From contig NZ_FWXL01000008.1 in the NCBI RefSeq assembly GCF_900176395.1, positions 101,849-165,848 of the forward strand: 64,000 bases of DNA. Reading direction: 5' to 3'. Within the stretch, counting starts at the first letter, position 1; each line of letters opens with the position of its first letter. This DNA is from Novosphingobium sp. B1 (GTDB lineage: Bacteria > Pseudomonadota > Alphaproteobacteria > Sphingomonadales > Sphingomonadaceae). The translations under genes and the position numbers were made by a program. Under the pieces are notes generated by a model that was given only the letters and a program-made list of their open reading frames with translations, did not search any database and had not been told where the DNA came from. Positions 8,144-17,273 of the stretch are shown here, piece by piece.

Positions 8144-9066
8144 GCCGGCATTTCCTCAATCTCACCGACGCTGGCGGCAATGCCATTGCCGCCATGCTCA
8201 ACGACGCGATCGACCGCAAGGCCGCGCGGCGCACCTTGCCCAAAGGCCAGGCGGACGCAGATGCGCCGCTGGCGGGACGGGTTCTTGCCATGGTGTTCGA
8301 GAAGAATTCGACCCGCACCCGCGTGTCTTTCGATATCGCCATGCGCCAGTTGGGTGGATCGGCGCTGATCCTCGATGCAGGCACCACCCAACTTGGGCGG
8401 GGCGAGACCATCGCAGATACTGCACGCGTGCTCAGCCGCATGGTCGATGCCATCATGCTGCGAACCGATGATCACGCCAAGGTCGAGGAACTGGCCCGTT
8501 ATGCCAGCGTTCCGGTAATCAATGGCCTTACTGACCTGTCCCACCCCTGCCAGATCATGGCGGATCTGTTGACCGTGATCGAGCATGGCAAGTCACTGCC
8601 CGGTCTTGAGGTGGCGTGGCTCGGCGATGGTAACAACGTCCTGAACTCGGTCGTCGAGGCAGCTGGCCTGATGAAGTTCAACGTACGGATTGGTGTGCCG
8701 GAAGGTTACGAGTCCGATGCTGCCATGATCGAGGCCGCTAAGCTTTCAGGCGCGCGCATCAGCGTTGTTCGCGACCCGGCAGAAGCGGTACGCGGCGCTG
8801 ACGTCATCGTCACCGACACCTGGATTTCGATGGGCCAGTCCCATGCTGAAGCGAAGCTGGCGGCGATGGAGCCTTATCAAGTCAACGATGCATTGATGGC
8901 CCATGCCAAGGCTGACGCTGTGTTCCTGCATTGTCTGCCAGCGCACCGCAACGAGGAGGTCACGGATTCCGTGATCGATGGCCCCCGCTCGGTTGTGTGG
9001 GATGAGGCTGAAAACCGCATTCACGCGCAGAAATCCGTGTTGCGCTGGGCGTTCGGGCAGATTTGA
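8140..9066 (+). CDS. argF: Ornithine carbamoyltransferase
   Basis: A 308-residue cytoplasmic enzyme converting ornithine and carbamoyl phosphate to citrulline. Diagnostic motifs: [13 protein letters not shown] (carbamoyl phosphate site STRT), [11 protein letters not shown] (HPCQ), [10 protein letters not shown] (ornithine site) and [13 protein letters not shown] (HCLP, which separates OTCase from aspartate transcarbamylase). The argD stop overlaps its start; hslO follows 13 bp later, so argD-argF-hslO form one operon. Confidence 0.96.
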   Translation: MSRHFLNLTDAGGNAIAAMLNDAIDRKAARRTLPKGQADADAPLAGRVLAMVFEKNSTRTRVSFDIAMRQLGGSALILDAGTTQLGRGETIADTARVLSRMVDAIMLRTDDHAKVEELARYASVPVINGLTDLSHPCQIMADLLTVIEHGKSLPGLEVAWLGDGNNVLNSVVEAAGLMKFNVRIGVPEGYESDAAMIEAAKLSGARISVVRDPAEAVRGADVIVTDTWISMGQSHAEAKLAAMEPYQVNDALMAHAKADAVFLHCLPAHRNEEVTDSVIDGPRSVVWDEAENRIHAQKSVLRWAFGQI

Positions 9067-9079
9067 GGAAAGCTAAAAC

Positions 9080-9982
9080 GTGAGTGTTTCAGACCAGCCA
9101 TCTACCGGGTTCGACTGCGTGATGCATTTCACGCTGCCAGATCGCAATGCGCGCGGCAGGGCTGTACGGTTGGGGCCAGTGCTGGATACAATTCTTGCGG
9201 CACACTCCTACCCCGCGCCGGTGAAGCATCTGCTGGCGCAGGCATTGGCAATCACGGCGCTGCTCGGCACGCTCCTGAAGGACAAGGAGGGGCAGCTTAC
9301 TCTTCAGGCCCAGACGCAGGACGGCGTCATTGACCTGCTGGTCTGCGATTACCGCAACGGCGAATTACGGGGATACGTTCGTCATGACCGGGCACGGCTT
9401 GACGAACTCGGGCCCAACCCTTCCCTGTTTTCCCTGTTTGGCGACGGATACCTCGCTATCACATTCGATCTGGGAAGCACGGGTGAACGGTACCAGGGCG
9501 TCGTGCCACTTGAGGGTGAATCACTGGCTGAAGCCTGCGAACAGTACTTCCTTCAGTCAGAACAGATCCCGACGTTGATAAGGGTTGCCGTCCAGCATGG
9601 TCCCGATGGCTGCACGGCTGGCGCTCTGCTCTTGCAGCACCTGCCTGATGGCGAGGAAGGCAGGGAACGACTGCACGTTCAACTCGACCACCCCGAATGG
9701 GAGCATGTCTCCATTCTTGCCGGATCGATTAGCGAAGAAGAGTTGCTTGACCCCGCACTGGACCTTGAAAGCATGGTCTGGCGCCTCTTCCACGAAGAGC
9801 GCGAGGTACGGGTCCACAGTGGGCGCGTGCTGACCCGTGGCTGTCGCTGCACAGTGGATCATTACAGAGATATCCTGTCCCGCTTCGCTGCGAGCGAGCG
9901 CGCGGAGATGGAAGATGAAAACGGCCAGATCTTGGTAGATTGCTCGTTCTGCTCGCGTCAGTTTGCGATCGAGATAGACTGA
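9080..9982 (+). CDS. hslO: Redox-regulated holdase Hsp33
   Basis: A 300-residue Hsp33 chaperone. The zinc/redox switch is visible at the C-terminus as RGCRC (CxC) and about 40 residues later CSFCSRQF (CxxC). Under oxidative stress these cysteines form disulfides, release zinc and unfold the linker to activate holdase activity. The N-terminal domain shows LPDRNARGRAVRLG and AHSYPAPVKHLLAQALA. Start is GTG at 9080 after AGGAAAGC. Grouping with argDF is frequent in alphaproteobacteria. Confidence 0.94.
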   Translation: MSVSDQPSTGFDCVMHFTLPDRNARGRAVRLGPVLDTILAAHSYPAPVKHLLAQALAITALLGTLLKDKEGQLTLQAQTQDGVIDLLVCDYRNGELRGYVRHDRARLDELGPNPSLFSLFGDGYLAITFDLGSTGERYQGVVPLEGESLAEACEQYFLQSEQIPTLIRVAVQHGPDGCTAGALLLQHLPDGEEGRERLHVQLDHPEWEHVSILAGSISEEELLDPALDLESMVWRLFHEEREVRVHSGRVLTRGCRCTVDHYRDILSRFAASERAEMEDENGQILVDCSFCSRQFAIEID

Positions 9983-10116
9983 GGGCACTGCCTCGGCGCG
10001 CGACTATCAGGGTTTTTCATGTTTCCGCACGAGCATGTTCGTTTCATCGCGAGTCCGAAGCGGGTATTGTCGGCAGTCGACCGGCAATCCATTCCGGCAT
10101 CTAGCGAGAAACCGGC

Positions 10117-10545
10117 ATGCTCGTTCGTCGATATAACTGCTCTCTCTCGGCTGGCATCTCAGCCTTATTGGGCATAATAGCCACAGCCTGCGTTGCTACC
10201 ACGGCCGATGGCAAAGGGCCGTCGCTGGCCATGCTTGATCGCATCGAGCCAGGCCTGTGGCAAATCACTGCGCATGACAAAGCCGAAGTCGTGAAGATCT
10301 GCCTGGACGATGGCCGTCAACTCATTCAGGTCCGTCACAGAAGCGAGACGTGCCGTCCTTTCGTGATTGAAGATCGGCCTGCCATGGTCACGGTACAGTA
10401 TTCGTGCCCTTCGCTGGGGTATGGCTATACGCAAGTACGCTTCGAGAACCCCGAATTGGTGCAGCTTGAGACACAAGGCATCGAAAACGGCCTGCCTTTC
10501 AACTTCGAGGCCGAGGGGCGCCGGCTTGGCCGCTGTCATGGCTGA
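10117..10545 (+). CDS. DUF3617-like exported protein
   Basis: A 142-residue protein with an N-terminal hydrophobic stretch ending ATACVATTADG, possibly a lipoprotein cysteine or an ordinary signal peptide. The mature start IEPGLWQITAHDKAE resembles the PGLWE opening of DUF3617. Four further cysteines (ICLDD, TCRPF, SCPSL and RCHG) could form two disulfides, consistent with a periplasmic protein. No function known. Assignment to DUF3617 is tentative. Confidence 0.55.
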   Translation: MLVRRYNCSLSAGISALLGIIATACVATTADGKGPSLAMLDRIEPGLWQITAHDKAEVVKICLDDGRQLIQVRHRSETCRPFVIEDRPAMVTVQYSCPSLGYGYTQVRFENPELVQLETQGIENGLPFNFEAEGRRLGRCHG

Positions 10546-10641
10546 GACCGCAGGCTTTTCAGAAAGTTGCACAAGAGACCATTGCAAGGTGTCAGGGGCG
10601 CGGCTAGCCAAGATGTGATGATCACCCAAATCAAAGACGCG

Positions 10642-11313
10642 ATGGAGCCGATCGCCGTTGTGCTCCTGTCCGGTGGACTTGATTCGATGGTATGTGCGGG
10701 TTTGGCCAAGGAACAGGGGTTCCGCGTCCTTGCACTCACCATCGACTACAATCAGCGGCACCGTGTCGAGCTTGACGCGGCCAAGACCATCGCTGAACGC
10801 ATCGGGGTGGAGCGTCATGTCATCCTGCCGATGGACCTCCGGCAATTTGGCGGCTCGGCTCTGACAGATGACATTGCCGTGCCGAAGGAAGGCGTTGGCG
10901 AGGACATCCCGGTGACATACGTTCCTGCACGGAACCTGGTGTTCCTGTCTCTTGCCCTGGCATGGGCAGAAGCTGCTGGATCAAAGGATATATTCATCGG
11001 CGTAAACGCGCTCGACTACTCGGGGTATCCTGACTGTCGGCCAGAGTTCATCGCCGGGTTTGAAAGTCTTGCGCGAGTGGCGACCAAGATCGGTAGCCAG
11101 GGTGGCAACGTAACGGTGCACGCCCCGCTCCAGTACCTCAAAAAATCAGAGATCGCGCAACAAGCAGCGCGACTGGGGCTCGATGCAGGCCAGAGCTGGT
11201 CCTGCTACGATCCCTTGGAAAACGGGAGAGCCTGCGGCGTATGCGACAGTTGTCGCCTGCGGCAAGCAGGGTTTGAAGAGGCAGGACTTGATGACGGAAC
11301 CCAGTACGGTTGA
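10642..11313 (+). CDS. queC: 7-cyano-7-deazaguanine synthase
   Basis: A 223-residue ATP-dependent enzyme converting 7-carboxy-7-deazaguanine to preQ0 in queuosine synthesis. Seen: the PP-loop VLLSGGLDSMVCA, LTIDYNQRHRVEL, YVPARNLVFLSLALAWAE, GVNALDYSGYPDCRPEF, and the zinc-binding tail with SCYDP then ACGVCDSCRLR. ATG at 10642 sits just before the PP-loop; an upstream ATG at 10618 is possible. Its last 23 bp overlap the start of the MFS gene in another frame. Confidence 0.93.
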   Translation: MEPIAVVLLSGGLDSMVCAGLAKEQGFRVLALTIDYNQRHRVELDAAKTIAERIGVERHVILPMDLRQFGGSALTDDIAVPKEGVGEDIPVTYVPARNLVFLSLALAWAEAAGSKDIFIGVNALDYSGYPDCRPEFIAGFESLARVATKIGSQGGNVTVHAPLQYLKKSEIAQQAARLGLDAGQSWSCYDPLENGRACGVCDSCRLRQAGFEEAGLDDGTQYG

Positions 11314-12886
11314 ACACCAGGCCAAGCCGGTCGAGAAGGGCGAAATACAGCAGGCGACTGGCTACAGTTGGTACGTTCTTGGCGTGCTGGTCCTGGTCTA
11401 TGTGCTGAACTTTGTCGACAGACAGATCCTGTCGATCCTTGCAAACGATATCAAGAAGGACTTGGCGCTCACCGACGCGGATCTGGGCTTTCTCTACGGC
11501 ACTGCGTTTGCTGTCTTCTATTCGCTCTTCGGAATTCCGCTCGGTCGCCTTGCAGATAACTGGCATCGTGTCCGGCTAATGAGCACAGGACTGGCTCTTT
11601 GGTCCGTCATGACCGCGGTTTCGGGCTTCTCGCGCAGCGGCGGGCAGTTGACGGTCGCTCGCATCGGCGTCGGCGTCGGCGAGGCAACCGCAAGCCCTGC
11701 CGCCTACTCTCTGATCTCCGACTATTTTCCGCAACGATTGCGGGCCACGGCCTTGTCCATCTATTCTTCGGGCCTTTTCCTCGGAGGGGGTCTGTCACTT
11801 TTGCTGGGCGGCCTCATCGTAGAGCGCTGGAATGCAGCCTATCCCGGTGGCGGACCGCTCGGGCTCGTCGGTTGGCAGGCGGCGTTCATGGCAGTCGGCT
11901 TGCCGGGCATTGCGCTCGCAGTGCTGGTGGCAACCCTGCGCGAACCGGTGCGTGGCGCGATCGATGGTCGGCCCACGCCCGGGAGCGATCAGCCGTTCAA
12001 GGGCTTCTTTGGCGAACTTGTCACCGTCATCCCACCGCTCACACTGATCGGCGCGCTGCAACGAGGACCCAAGGCACTGGTTGCAAACGTGGTCGTAGCG
12101 GGCCTTATCGCAGCGCTGATAGCGGGCATTACTGCGGTGCTGGGCCGGTCGACCATGCAGCAGTGGATTTTTGTGGGGGTGGGGACTTATGCGGTATTCA
12201 GTTGGGCCAGTGCCCTGCGCGCAAGAGACCCCGCAACGTTTCGACTAATCTGGGGAACACCCGCCTTCATCTGCACGACGCTCGGCTATGGCATGGTCGC
12301 GTTCACGTCATACGCGACATCTTACTGGGCGGCACCCTACGCTGAGCGGACGTTCGATATTGCCAAGGCAGAATTGGGTTGGTTTATCGGCGCGCCTGGT
12401 GCGCTCGCCGGATTTCTTGGCGTGATCATCGGGGGCCGAGTTGCCGATGTGCTCCACAAGCGCCACGGCTCGGGGAGGATCCTGGTCACCCTGTTCGGAC
12501 TGATCGCTCCCATATTGCCGATGGTCATCGCTTTCAGAAGCGAGAGCTTTCCCTTGTTCGTGTGTATGCTGTTTGTTGCACAGTCCATGTCGAGCAGTGC
12601 GCTAGGTGGTGCAGCGGCGACGAGCCAAGCGCTCGTTCTACCCAGAATGCGCGGAACAGCGACAGCGACCTTTTTTCTGGCAACGACTCTGGTCGGTCTC
12701 GCTCTAGGTCCGTTCATGGCGGGCTATGTATCGGCCACCTACGGCGACAATCTCTCACTTGGAGTGCTCTCGACACTGATCTCAGCGCCGATCGGCCTGG
12801 TATTGTTGATCGTTGCTATCCGCAGCGTACCGGCCGCCATCGCAAGCTTGGAAGAGCGCGCGAGAGCGGCAGGCGAGCCAGTGTAA
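11291..12886 (+). CDS. Spinster-like MFS transporter
   Basis: A 531-residue major facilitator with about 12 membrane segments. Family signs: VLNFVDRQILSILANDIKKD in TM1, GRLADNWHRVRLMSTGLALW (MFS motif A loop) and GVGEATASPAAYSLISDYFP, typical of spinster-type members abundant in sphingomonads. It is about 80-100 residues longer than the common 430-residue MFS; the extra length lies in the middle, including an additional hydrophobic pair near residues 265-310. Substrate unknown; some eukaryotic spinsters carry sphingosine-1-phosphate, but that cannot be transferred here. It overlaps queC by 23 bp. Confidence 0.85.
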   Translation: MTEPSTVEHQAKPVEKGEIQQATGYSWYVLGVLVLVYVLNFVDRQILSILANDIKKDLALTDADLGFLYGTAFAVFYSLFGIPLGRLADNWHRVRLMSTGLALWSVMTAVSGFSRSGGQLTVARIGVGVGEATASPAAYSLISDYFPQRLRATALSIYSSGLFLGGGLSLLLGGLIVERWNAAYPGGGPLGLVGWQAAFMAVGLPGIALAVLVATLREPVRGAIDGRPTPGSDQPFKGFFGELVTVIPPLTLIGALQRGPKALVANVVVAGLIAALIAGITAVLGRSTMQQWIFVGVGTYAVFSWASALRARDPATFRLIWGTPAFICTTLGYGMVAFTSYATSYWAAPYAERTFDIAKAELGWFIGAPGALAGFLGVIIGGRVADVLHKRHGSGRILVTLFGLIAPILPMVIAFRSESFPLFVCMLFVAQSMSSSALGGAAATSQALVLPRMRGTATATFFLATTLVGLALGPFMAGYVSATYGDNLSLGVLSTLISAPIGLVLLIVAIRSVPAAIASLEERARAAGEPV

Positions 12887-12890
12887 GTGT

Positions 12891-13430
12891 TCAGCGCATG
12901 CGGGTAAGCACGCCGCAGGCAATGCGCCCGCCGCTGTTTCCGCTGGGGTCCGTTGCGTAATCATCGGGCCCCGCGTGAACGACCAATGCGGTGCCGTCAG
13001 CATCGAACAGGTTCGCGAGGGTATCTTGTCCCGATCCCGCAATCGAGTGGCGAAGGGATCCACGCCCGTCTGACGTGACTACGATATTCGGCAGATCGCC
13101 CAAGTGAGGGCCTGCAGGGTTCATTGTGCCGTGCTGATGCGACGTCGGATTGAGGTGGCCACCAGCCGTGGTGAAACCGGGCGCCTCACATTTTCCTGTG
13201 GTGTGCAGATGAATGCCATGAGGACCGGGCGATAGTCCCTTTACATTGACGACTAGCGCGAGTTCGGCCCCCCGTTGTTCGATGCTCGCCTTGCCTACCG
13301 GCGCTCCGGTCGAATTTTGCAAGGAGGCCTCAGCCAGTAGCGCTGCCATCGGAGGGGTGCTCTGCACATCGGCACAGGCCTCAAGAAGCAAGCAGCAAGC
13401 AAGCGGCGCAGTAGCGGCTTTCGAAATCAT
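12891..13430 (-). CDS. sodC: Cu/Zn superoxide dismutase, lipoprotein form
   Basis: A 179-residue periplasmic enzyme dismutating superoxide. Metal ligands are visible: HGIHLHTTGKCE, GGHLNPTSHQHG, then GPHLGDLPNI and VVHAGPDDYATDPSGNSG, followed by the disulfide Cys in RIACGVL. The N-terminus MISKAATAPLACCLLLEACA carries a lipobox-like LLEAC, so it is probably membrane-anchored. I preferred ATG 13430 over upstream starts because GGAGA lies 9 bp before it. It converges on the MFS gene with 4 bp between the stops. Confidence 0.92.
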   Translation of the reverse strand: MISKAATAPLACCLLLEACADVQSTPPMAALLAEASLQNSTGAPVGKASIEQRGAELALVVNVKGLSPGPHGIHLHTTGKCEAPGFTTAGGHLNPTSHQHGTMNPAGPHLGDLPNIVVTSDGRGSLRHSIAGSGQDTLANLFDADGTALVVHAGPDDYATDPSGNSGGRIACGVLTRMR

Positions 13431-13470
13431 CGTCGTAGTCTCCATCTGCATTGGCACTCAGACCATAACG

Positions 13471-13504
13471 AAAAAGGGGCCGGATTTCTCCGACCCCTTT
13501 TTTT
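13471..13504 (-). terminator. Intrinsic terminator of the OmpA gene
   Basis: A long stem (AAAAAGGGGTCGGA with TCCGGCCCCTTTTT) around a short GAAA-type loop, with T-runs on both strands. It lies about 20 bp after the OmpA stop on the minus strand and just before the sodC promoter region. Confidence 0.8.
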
Positions 13505-13524
13505 GTTTTCGGGTAATCCGAAGA

Positions 13525-14610
13525 TTACATGCCCGAACCCGGACCGTACGTGATTTCCACGCGGCGGTTCTGGAGTTCGCGAACGCCATCGGCGGTCGGA
13601 ACGCGCGGGTTGCTTTCGCCAAACGCCTGGCTTGTGATCGAACCGCTCGGGATGCCGTGCGTGGTGAGGTACGAGGTAACCGAAGCGTTGCGGCGCTCCG
13701 ACAGACCCTGGTTGTACTTCACGGTACCCGAACGGTCAGCATAGCCAGCGAGCATGATCGGAACGCTCGCGCAGTTGCCGTAAGCGGTAACTGCGTTGTC
13801 AAGGATCGTCGCTGCCTCAGGCGTGATGTCCGACTTATCCCAGTCGAAGAACACGATGTACGGACCCTTGTTGCAGACCGGAGCCGGCGGCGGGGGCGGC
13901 GGGGGCGGCGGGGGCGGCGGGGGCGGCGGGGGCGGCGGCGGCGGAGCCACTTCCTCGACCGGTGCAGCGCCACCGAAGTTGTAGCTCAGCGTGCCCATCA
14001 GCGAGTGCGAACGGAACTTGGTGCGTGCATTCTGACCCGCATTCGTCACCAGATCGATGTGATCCTGGTTGAAGAAGCGGTACTTCAGACCAACGTCGAC
14101 GCGGTCGGAAAGCGGTGCACGGATGCCCGCGAGGGCCTGCCACGCAAAGCCGGTGTCCGAGTCGACAAGGCTGCGGGCGGTGTCGCTGTAAATCACGGCA
14201 ACCTTAGCTCGGCTTACGCCAACGCCACCACCGACAAAGCCCTGAAGGCCATCATCGGGACCGAAGTCGAGAAGGCCGTTGACCATGAAGCTGAGAGCTT
14301 CTGCACCGCCACCAAGCTGCGAGTCAGGGATGACAGCAGTTACGGCGTCGTAGCTCTTTTCTTCTGCACGGCGATAGCTGACTTCGCTTTCCAGACGGAA
14401 GCCACCGAAGTCATAACCGACCACGCCGCCGAAATCGTAACCCGTGCGGGTATCGAGAACGCCCAGCTGGTTGGAACCACGAAGGTTCTCGATGTCTTCG
14501 ACGATCATCGCGCCAGCATCAGCTTCAACGTACCAAGCATCATCACGTGCGAATGCAGGCGATGCCAAGGCACTCGAGGCCAAGGCTACGCCCAGGACCA
14601 GTTTCCGCAT
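13525..14610 (-). CDS. OmpA-family outer-membrane protein with polyproline linker
   Basis: A 361-residue protein: signal peptide MRKLVLGVALASSALASPAFA, an eight-stranded barrel (about 22-225) with alternating aromatic strands, a linker of some 20 consecutive prolines (about 232-253), then a peptidoglycan-binding OmpA domain with VFFDWDKSDIT, AGYADRSGTVKYNQGLSERR and ENRR-like LQNRRVEITYG. It ties the outer membrane to the wall. The proline run is encoded by a 9-bp tandem repeat at 13892-13936. Start chosen at the signal peptide; longer readings upstream are not protein-like. Confidence 0.92.
   Translation of the reverse strand: MRKLVLGVALASSALASPAFARDDAWYVEADAGAMIVEDIENLRGSNQLGVLDTRTGYDFGGVVGYDFGGFRLESEVSYRRAEEKSYDAVTAVIPDSQLGGGAEALSFMVNGLLDFGPDDGLQGFVGGGVGVSRAKVAVIYSDTARSLVDSDTGFAWQALAGIRAPLSDRVDVGLKYRFFNQDHIDLVTNAGQNARTKFRSHSLMGTLSYNFGGAAPVEEVAPPPPPPPPPPPPPPPPPPPPAPVCNKGPYIVFFDWDKSDITPEAATILDNAVTAYGNCASVPIMLAGYADRSGTVKYNQGLSERRNASVTSYLTTHGIPSGSITSQAFGESNPRVPTADGVRELQNRRVEITYGPGSGM
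13892..13936 (-). repeat. 9-bp tandem repeat encoding polyproline
   Basis: Five perfect copies of GGGGGCGGC (plus strand), flanked by GGC triplets. The unit is a multiple of three, so slippage would change linker length without breaking the frame. Confidence 0.9.
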
Positions 14611-14801
14611 TATTGTTTCCCCTTTTTGCGACATCATGCCACGTCGTGCAGGTTGTCTACCGTTTCCAAAGTGGTCATGCAAGCAGACAAACACACTGAC
14701 TGTTGCAAGAAAACAACGATCGAGATCCGTTGTGCATTGCAATAGCAGTTGATTGCGCCCTCATGTCCCGGTGGAATGCCGTGACAGAGATTTGGTTCCG
14801 C

Positions 14802-15213
14802 TTAACTTTGCGAAATTATCCCGGTAGACCGCAGTGCAGCCAAAATGGACGCGACAGTCTGTCGAACTTCCGTATCGATCACCGACACGCCGGTGGCAGG
14901 CGTGATTGGCCCGCATGATGTCCAATTACCGTTGAAAATCTTCAACGCTCCGATCGAACGGTCGAGAATGCACATGCCAACAACGGGTGTTGCAAATCGC
15001 AATCCACCCTCGGTCCATCCCGCCAGGTTGTGAACCTGCCCAGAGAAAATGCCCGATGGCTGTTCCCCGACGATCCACATCGATCCTGCTTCTGGATCCG
15101 CCGGGGCCTCGTTTACTGTTCCGATAACGACGCCGCACAGCAGCATATCGACCATCGTCAGGCTTTCATTGATGGTCGGCTCTTTCTGTGACTTACCCAG
15201 AAGCGTGGCTGTG
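14802..15213 (-). pseudogene. DUF2793 tail-protein fragment (N-terminus lost in deletion)
   Basis: The minus-strand reading LLGKSQKEPTINESL then VDMLLCG, WIVGEQPSGIFSGQVHNLAG and MCILDRSIGALKIFNGNW matches DUF2793, a protein found at the distal end of sphingomonad phage and gene-transfer-agent tail clusters. The usual opening residues before the GQ/KSQKE block are missing: upstream the reading frame runs into the large-terminase fragment in another frame at about 15203-15213. An ATG at 15272 would give a chimeric reading, but that part is terminase sequence out of frame. I interpret this as the 3' border of a large deletion. The C-terminal 60 residues are less conserved. Confidence 0.65.
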
Positions 15214-15657
15214 CTGCGGGCCACGCAAGCTTTCCGGCTCGGCTGCCGAATAAAGATGCGCTTGTGCGCCATTGGGCCAGACCAGCCGCCGCACCGAACT
15301 CTCGAACACCGGCCGCCGCCATGGCGCCCCGATGGACAAGAGCCCGCTTTCGCCTTCCACCATCACGCTGCGTGCCTCGTGCAGGGACGATCCCACCAGC
15401 GCGATGCGCGCATCGGGATCGGCCTCCGCAACCCGGCGCACCCATTCGGCGCCCAGCCGCGTCTTGCCGAAACCGCGCCCGGCCATGATCAGCCAGATCC
15501 GCCAGTCGCCTTGGGGAGGCAACTGGTTCGGCCTTGCCCAGGTTTGCCAATCAAATGGCCATTCCGCGATTTCAACCTTGTCGAACCGCCTGAGATAGCC
15601 GTCCACCTGCTCGGGGCTCGCATCGAAAAGCCAGTCCAGCAACGTGCCCCCGCTCAT
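15193..15657 (-). pseudogene. Large terminase (TerL) 5' fragment of a GTA/prophage cluster
   Basis: About 148 residues remain of a protein normally over 400. Walker A is LIMAGRGFGKTRLGAEWVRR; further on are IALVGSSLHEARSVMVEGES and AEPESLRGPQH, the block that precedes the Walker B/CDEL region in GTA terminases. The match stops at GPQH; six unrelated codons and a stop follow. Walker B and the RNase H-like nuclease are absent, so it cannot package DNA. Its start overlaps the stop of the small-terminase-like gene by 4 bp, as in intact clusters. Confidence 0.75.
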
Positions 15658-16184
15658 GCAGGGGTGCCGCCCGGAAGATCATCCATTGCCCCGCCATTGC
15701 GCTGGCGCTGCATTTCCTCGCGGATCTGCAGCAGCTTGGCGTGGATCGATTTGCGCACCGCTTCCACATCGGCGTTGTCGCGGATCGCCCGCTCGCGCGC
15801 CACCGTCTCACGATGCTGCGAAAGCAGTCGCAGGGCAGTGGCATTGTCGAACTTTGCGCCGATCTCCTTGGGCTCGCCGAAACGCAGGCGGTGCAACACC
15901 TCGATCTCGAGCAGATCGTAACCCTCACACAGCGCCTCACGCCAGCGCGCGGCAAATTCGCTGTCGTCGCGCTTTTCCTTGTAGACCTTGGACAGTTGCA
16001 CCTGCGCATCCGCGGCTGCGGCCGTCACATTCGAAGTTTCGGCAAGCTTCGCCAGGAACAGTATCTTCCACGGGGCACTGCCGCGCCTTGATACAGCCCC
16101 ATCGCCTTCTGCCTGCGCCGTGCGCGCAGCATTCCCTTTCGCGCCCGAACTCGTCGCACGCGGCTGCACAGTCGGCTTGGCCAT
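15654..16184 (-). CDS. Small terminase-like / GTA gp1-like protein, remnant cluster
   Basis: A 176-residue helical, charged protein directly upstream of the terL fragment. The segment KILFLAKLAETSNVTAAAAD followed by KVYKEKRDDSEFAARW is a helix-turn-helix-like opening typical of small terminase or phage DNA-binding proteins (Thr/Ser-rich turn, then an arginine/tryptophan helix). ATG at 16184 has GGAGG 10 bp upstream, better than ATG 16193, which touches the ribosome site. The reading frame is intact, but with TerL truncated it is probably non-functional as a packaging subunit. Confidence 0.65.
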   Translation of the reverse strand: MAKPTVQPRATSSGAKGNAARTAQAEGDGAVSRRGSAPWKILFLAKLAETSNVTAAAADAQVQLSKVYKEKRDDSEFAARWREALCEGYDLLEIEVLHRLRFGEPKEIGAKFDNATALRLLSQHRETVARERAIRDNADVEAVRKSIHAKLLQIREEMQRQRNGGAMDDLPGGTPA

Positions 16185-16481
16185 AGTGACCATCCCTCCC
16201 GGAAATGAGCTGTCAGAGAACCGCTTGGCCGGTTCGTCCCTTGGCGGGAGCGACTCGGTCTATCGCGATGTTCTTGTTATGTACCGAAAGAGCGTGACGA
16301 TGTCAATCGAAAAGTGCCAATCAGGTTCTTTTTGGGAAATGGGATAACCAATGCGATCGGTACTGCGTGCCTCGCTAACAATGGTCTCTGCCTGCAGGGC
16401 GTATCTCGCAGCCCCAATCAGCACTTCCCCTCAGCCCGCGCCTCGCCTATCCGCACGCAAGCAACAACGAACGGAATCCCG

Positions 16482-17123
16482 ATGCTTCGCCGCCTGTACG
16501 ATTGGACCATGGCCAAGGCCGCGCACCCCCATGCCGAATGGTGGCTCGCGCTCTTCGCGTTCATGGAGGCAAGCTTCTTTCCGATCCCGCCGCACCCGCT
16601 GCTGGGCCTGATGTGCCTGGCCGAACCCAAGAAGGCCGTGCGCTTCGCCGCTGTCGCCACGATCGCCTCGGTCCTTGGCGGGTTGCTCGGCTACGCAATC
16701 GGCTATGGCCTCTACGATACGGTCGGCACCCAGTTGCTCGCGGCACTTCACCTGACCGAGAGCTTCCCCAAGGCGGCGTGCTATTTGCGCGAATACGGGG
16801 TCGAGATCATCATGATCAAGGGCGCCACGCCCATTCCCTTCAAGCTTTTGACGATAACCGCAGGCTTCATCGCCATGCCGCTGGTGCCGTTCATCCTTGC
16901 CAGCATCGTCAGCCGCTCGATCAGTTTCATGATCGTGGGAATTTTGTTCCGCCTGTTCGGTGCACCGATCAAGCGCTTCATCGACAAGTACCTTGGCCTC
17001 GTTACCGTCGGCTTCGTCCTGCTCATCGTCGGCGGTTTCATTGCCGCAACGATGCTCGGCGGCAGCGGCACTTCGGATACCAAGGCCAAGTGCGAACAGG
17101 TCGCGCCGATTACCGCATCCTGA
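16482..17123 (+). CDS. DedA/YqaA-type (SNARE-associated Golgi protein family) membrane protein
   Basis: A 213-residue inner-membrane protein with about five hydrophobic segments. The family's membrane-embedded motif is seen as EASFFPIPPHPLLGLM near residue 30 and IMIKGATPIPFKLLTITAGF near residue 125; the acidic/glycine-proline re-entrant loops are typical of YqaA. DedA-related proteins flip phospholipids or undecaprenyl phosphate in some bacteria; YqaA itself has no proven activity. The preceding 16185-16481 has no gene that I can support. Confidence 0.88.
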   Translation: MLRRLYDWTMAKAAHPHAEWWLALFAFMEASFFPIPPHPLLGLMCLAEPKKAVRFAAVATIASVLGGLLGYAIGYGLYDTVGTQLLAALHLTESFPKAACYLREYGVEIIMIKGATPIPFKLLTITAGFIAMPLVPFILASIVSRSISFMIVGILFRLFGAPIKRFIDKYLGLVTVGFVLLIVGGFIAATMLGGSGTSDTKAKCEQVAPITAS

Positions 17124-17273
17124 TTGTGGAATACGCTTTTTGCGCCTCTTGACGGTTCACGGCATCTTCAGGATTTTTCGCCACAACTGAAACTGTCTTT
17201 GCGACTTTTGCATGGGTCGGAGCATCGCGCTCCCATCGGCCGGTGCTCCTTCCGAACCGTAGGAAGGAAAAGC

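Noticed and set aside
13246..14745. A 499-codon plus-strand frame across sodC and OmpA
   Set aside because: Shadow of two well-supported minus-strand genes, with poly-Gly/Arg from the proline repeat.
14802..15272. DUF2793 reading from ATG 15272 as an intact gene
   Set aside because: The first 20 codons are terL sequence out of frame; only the part after about 15213 resembles DUF2793.
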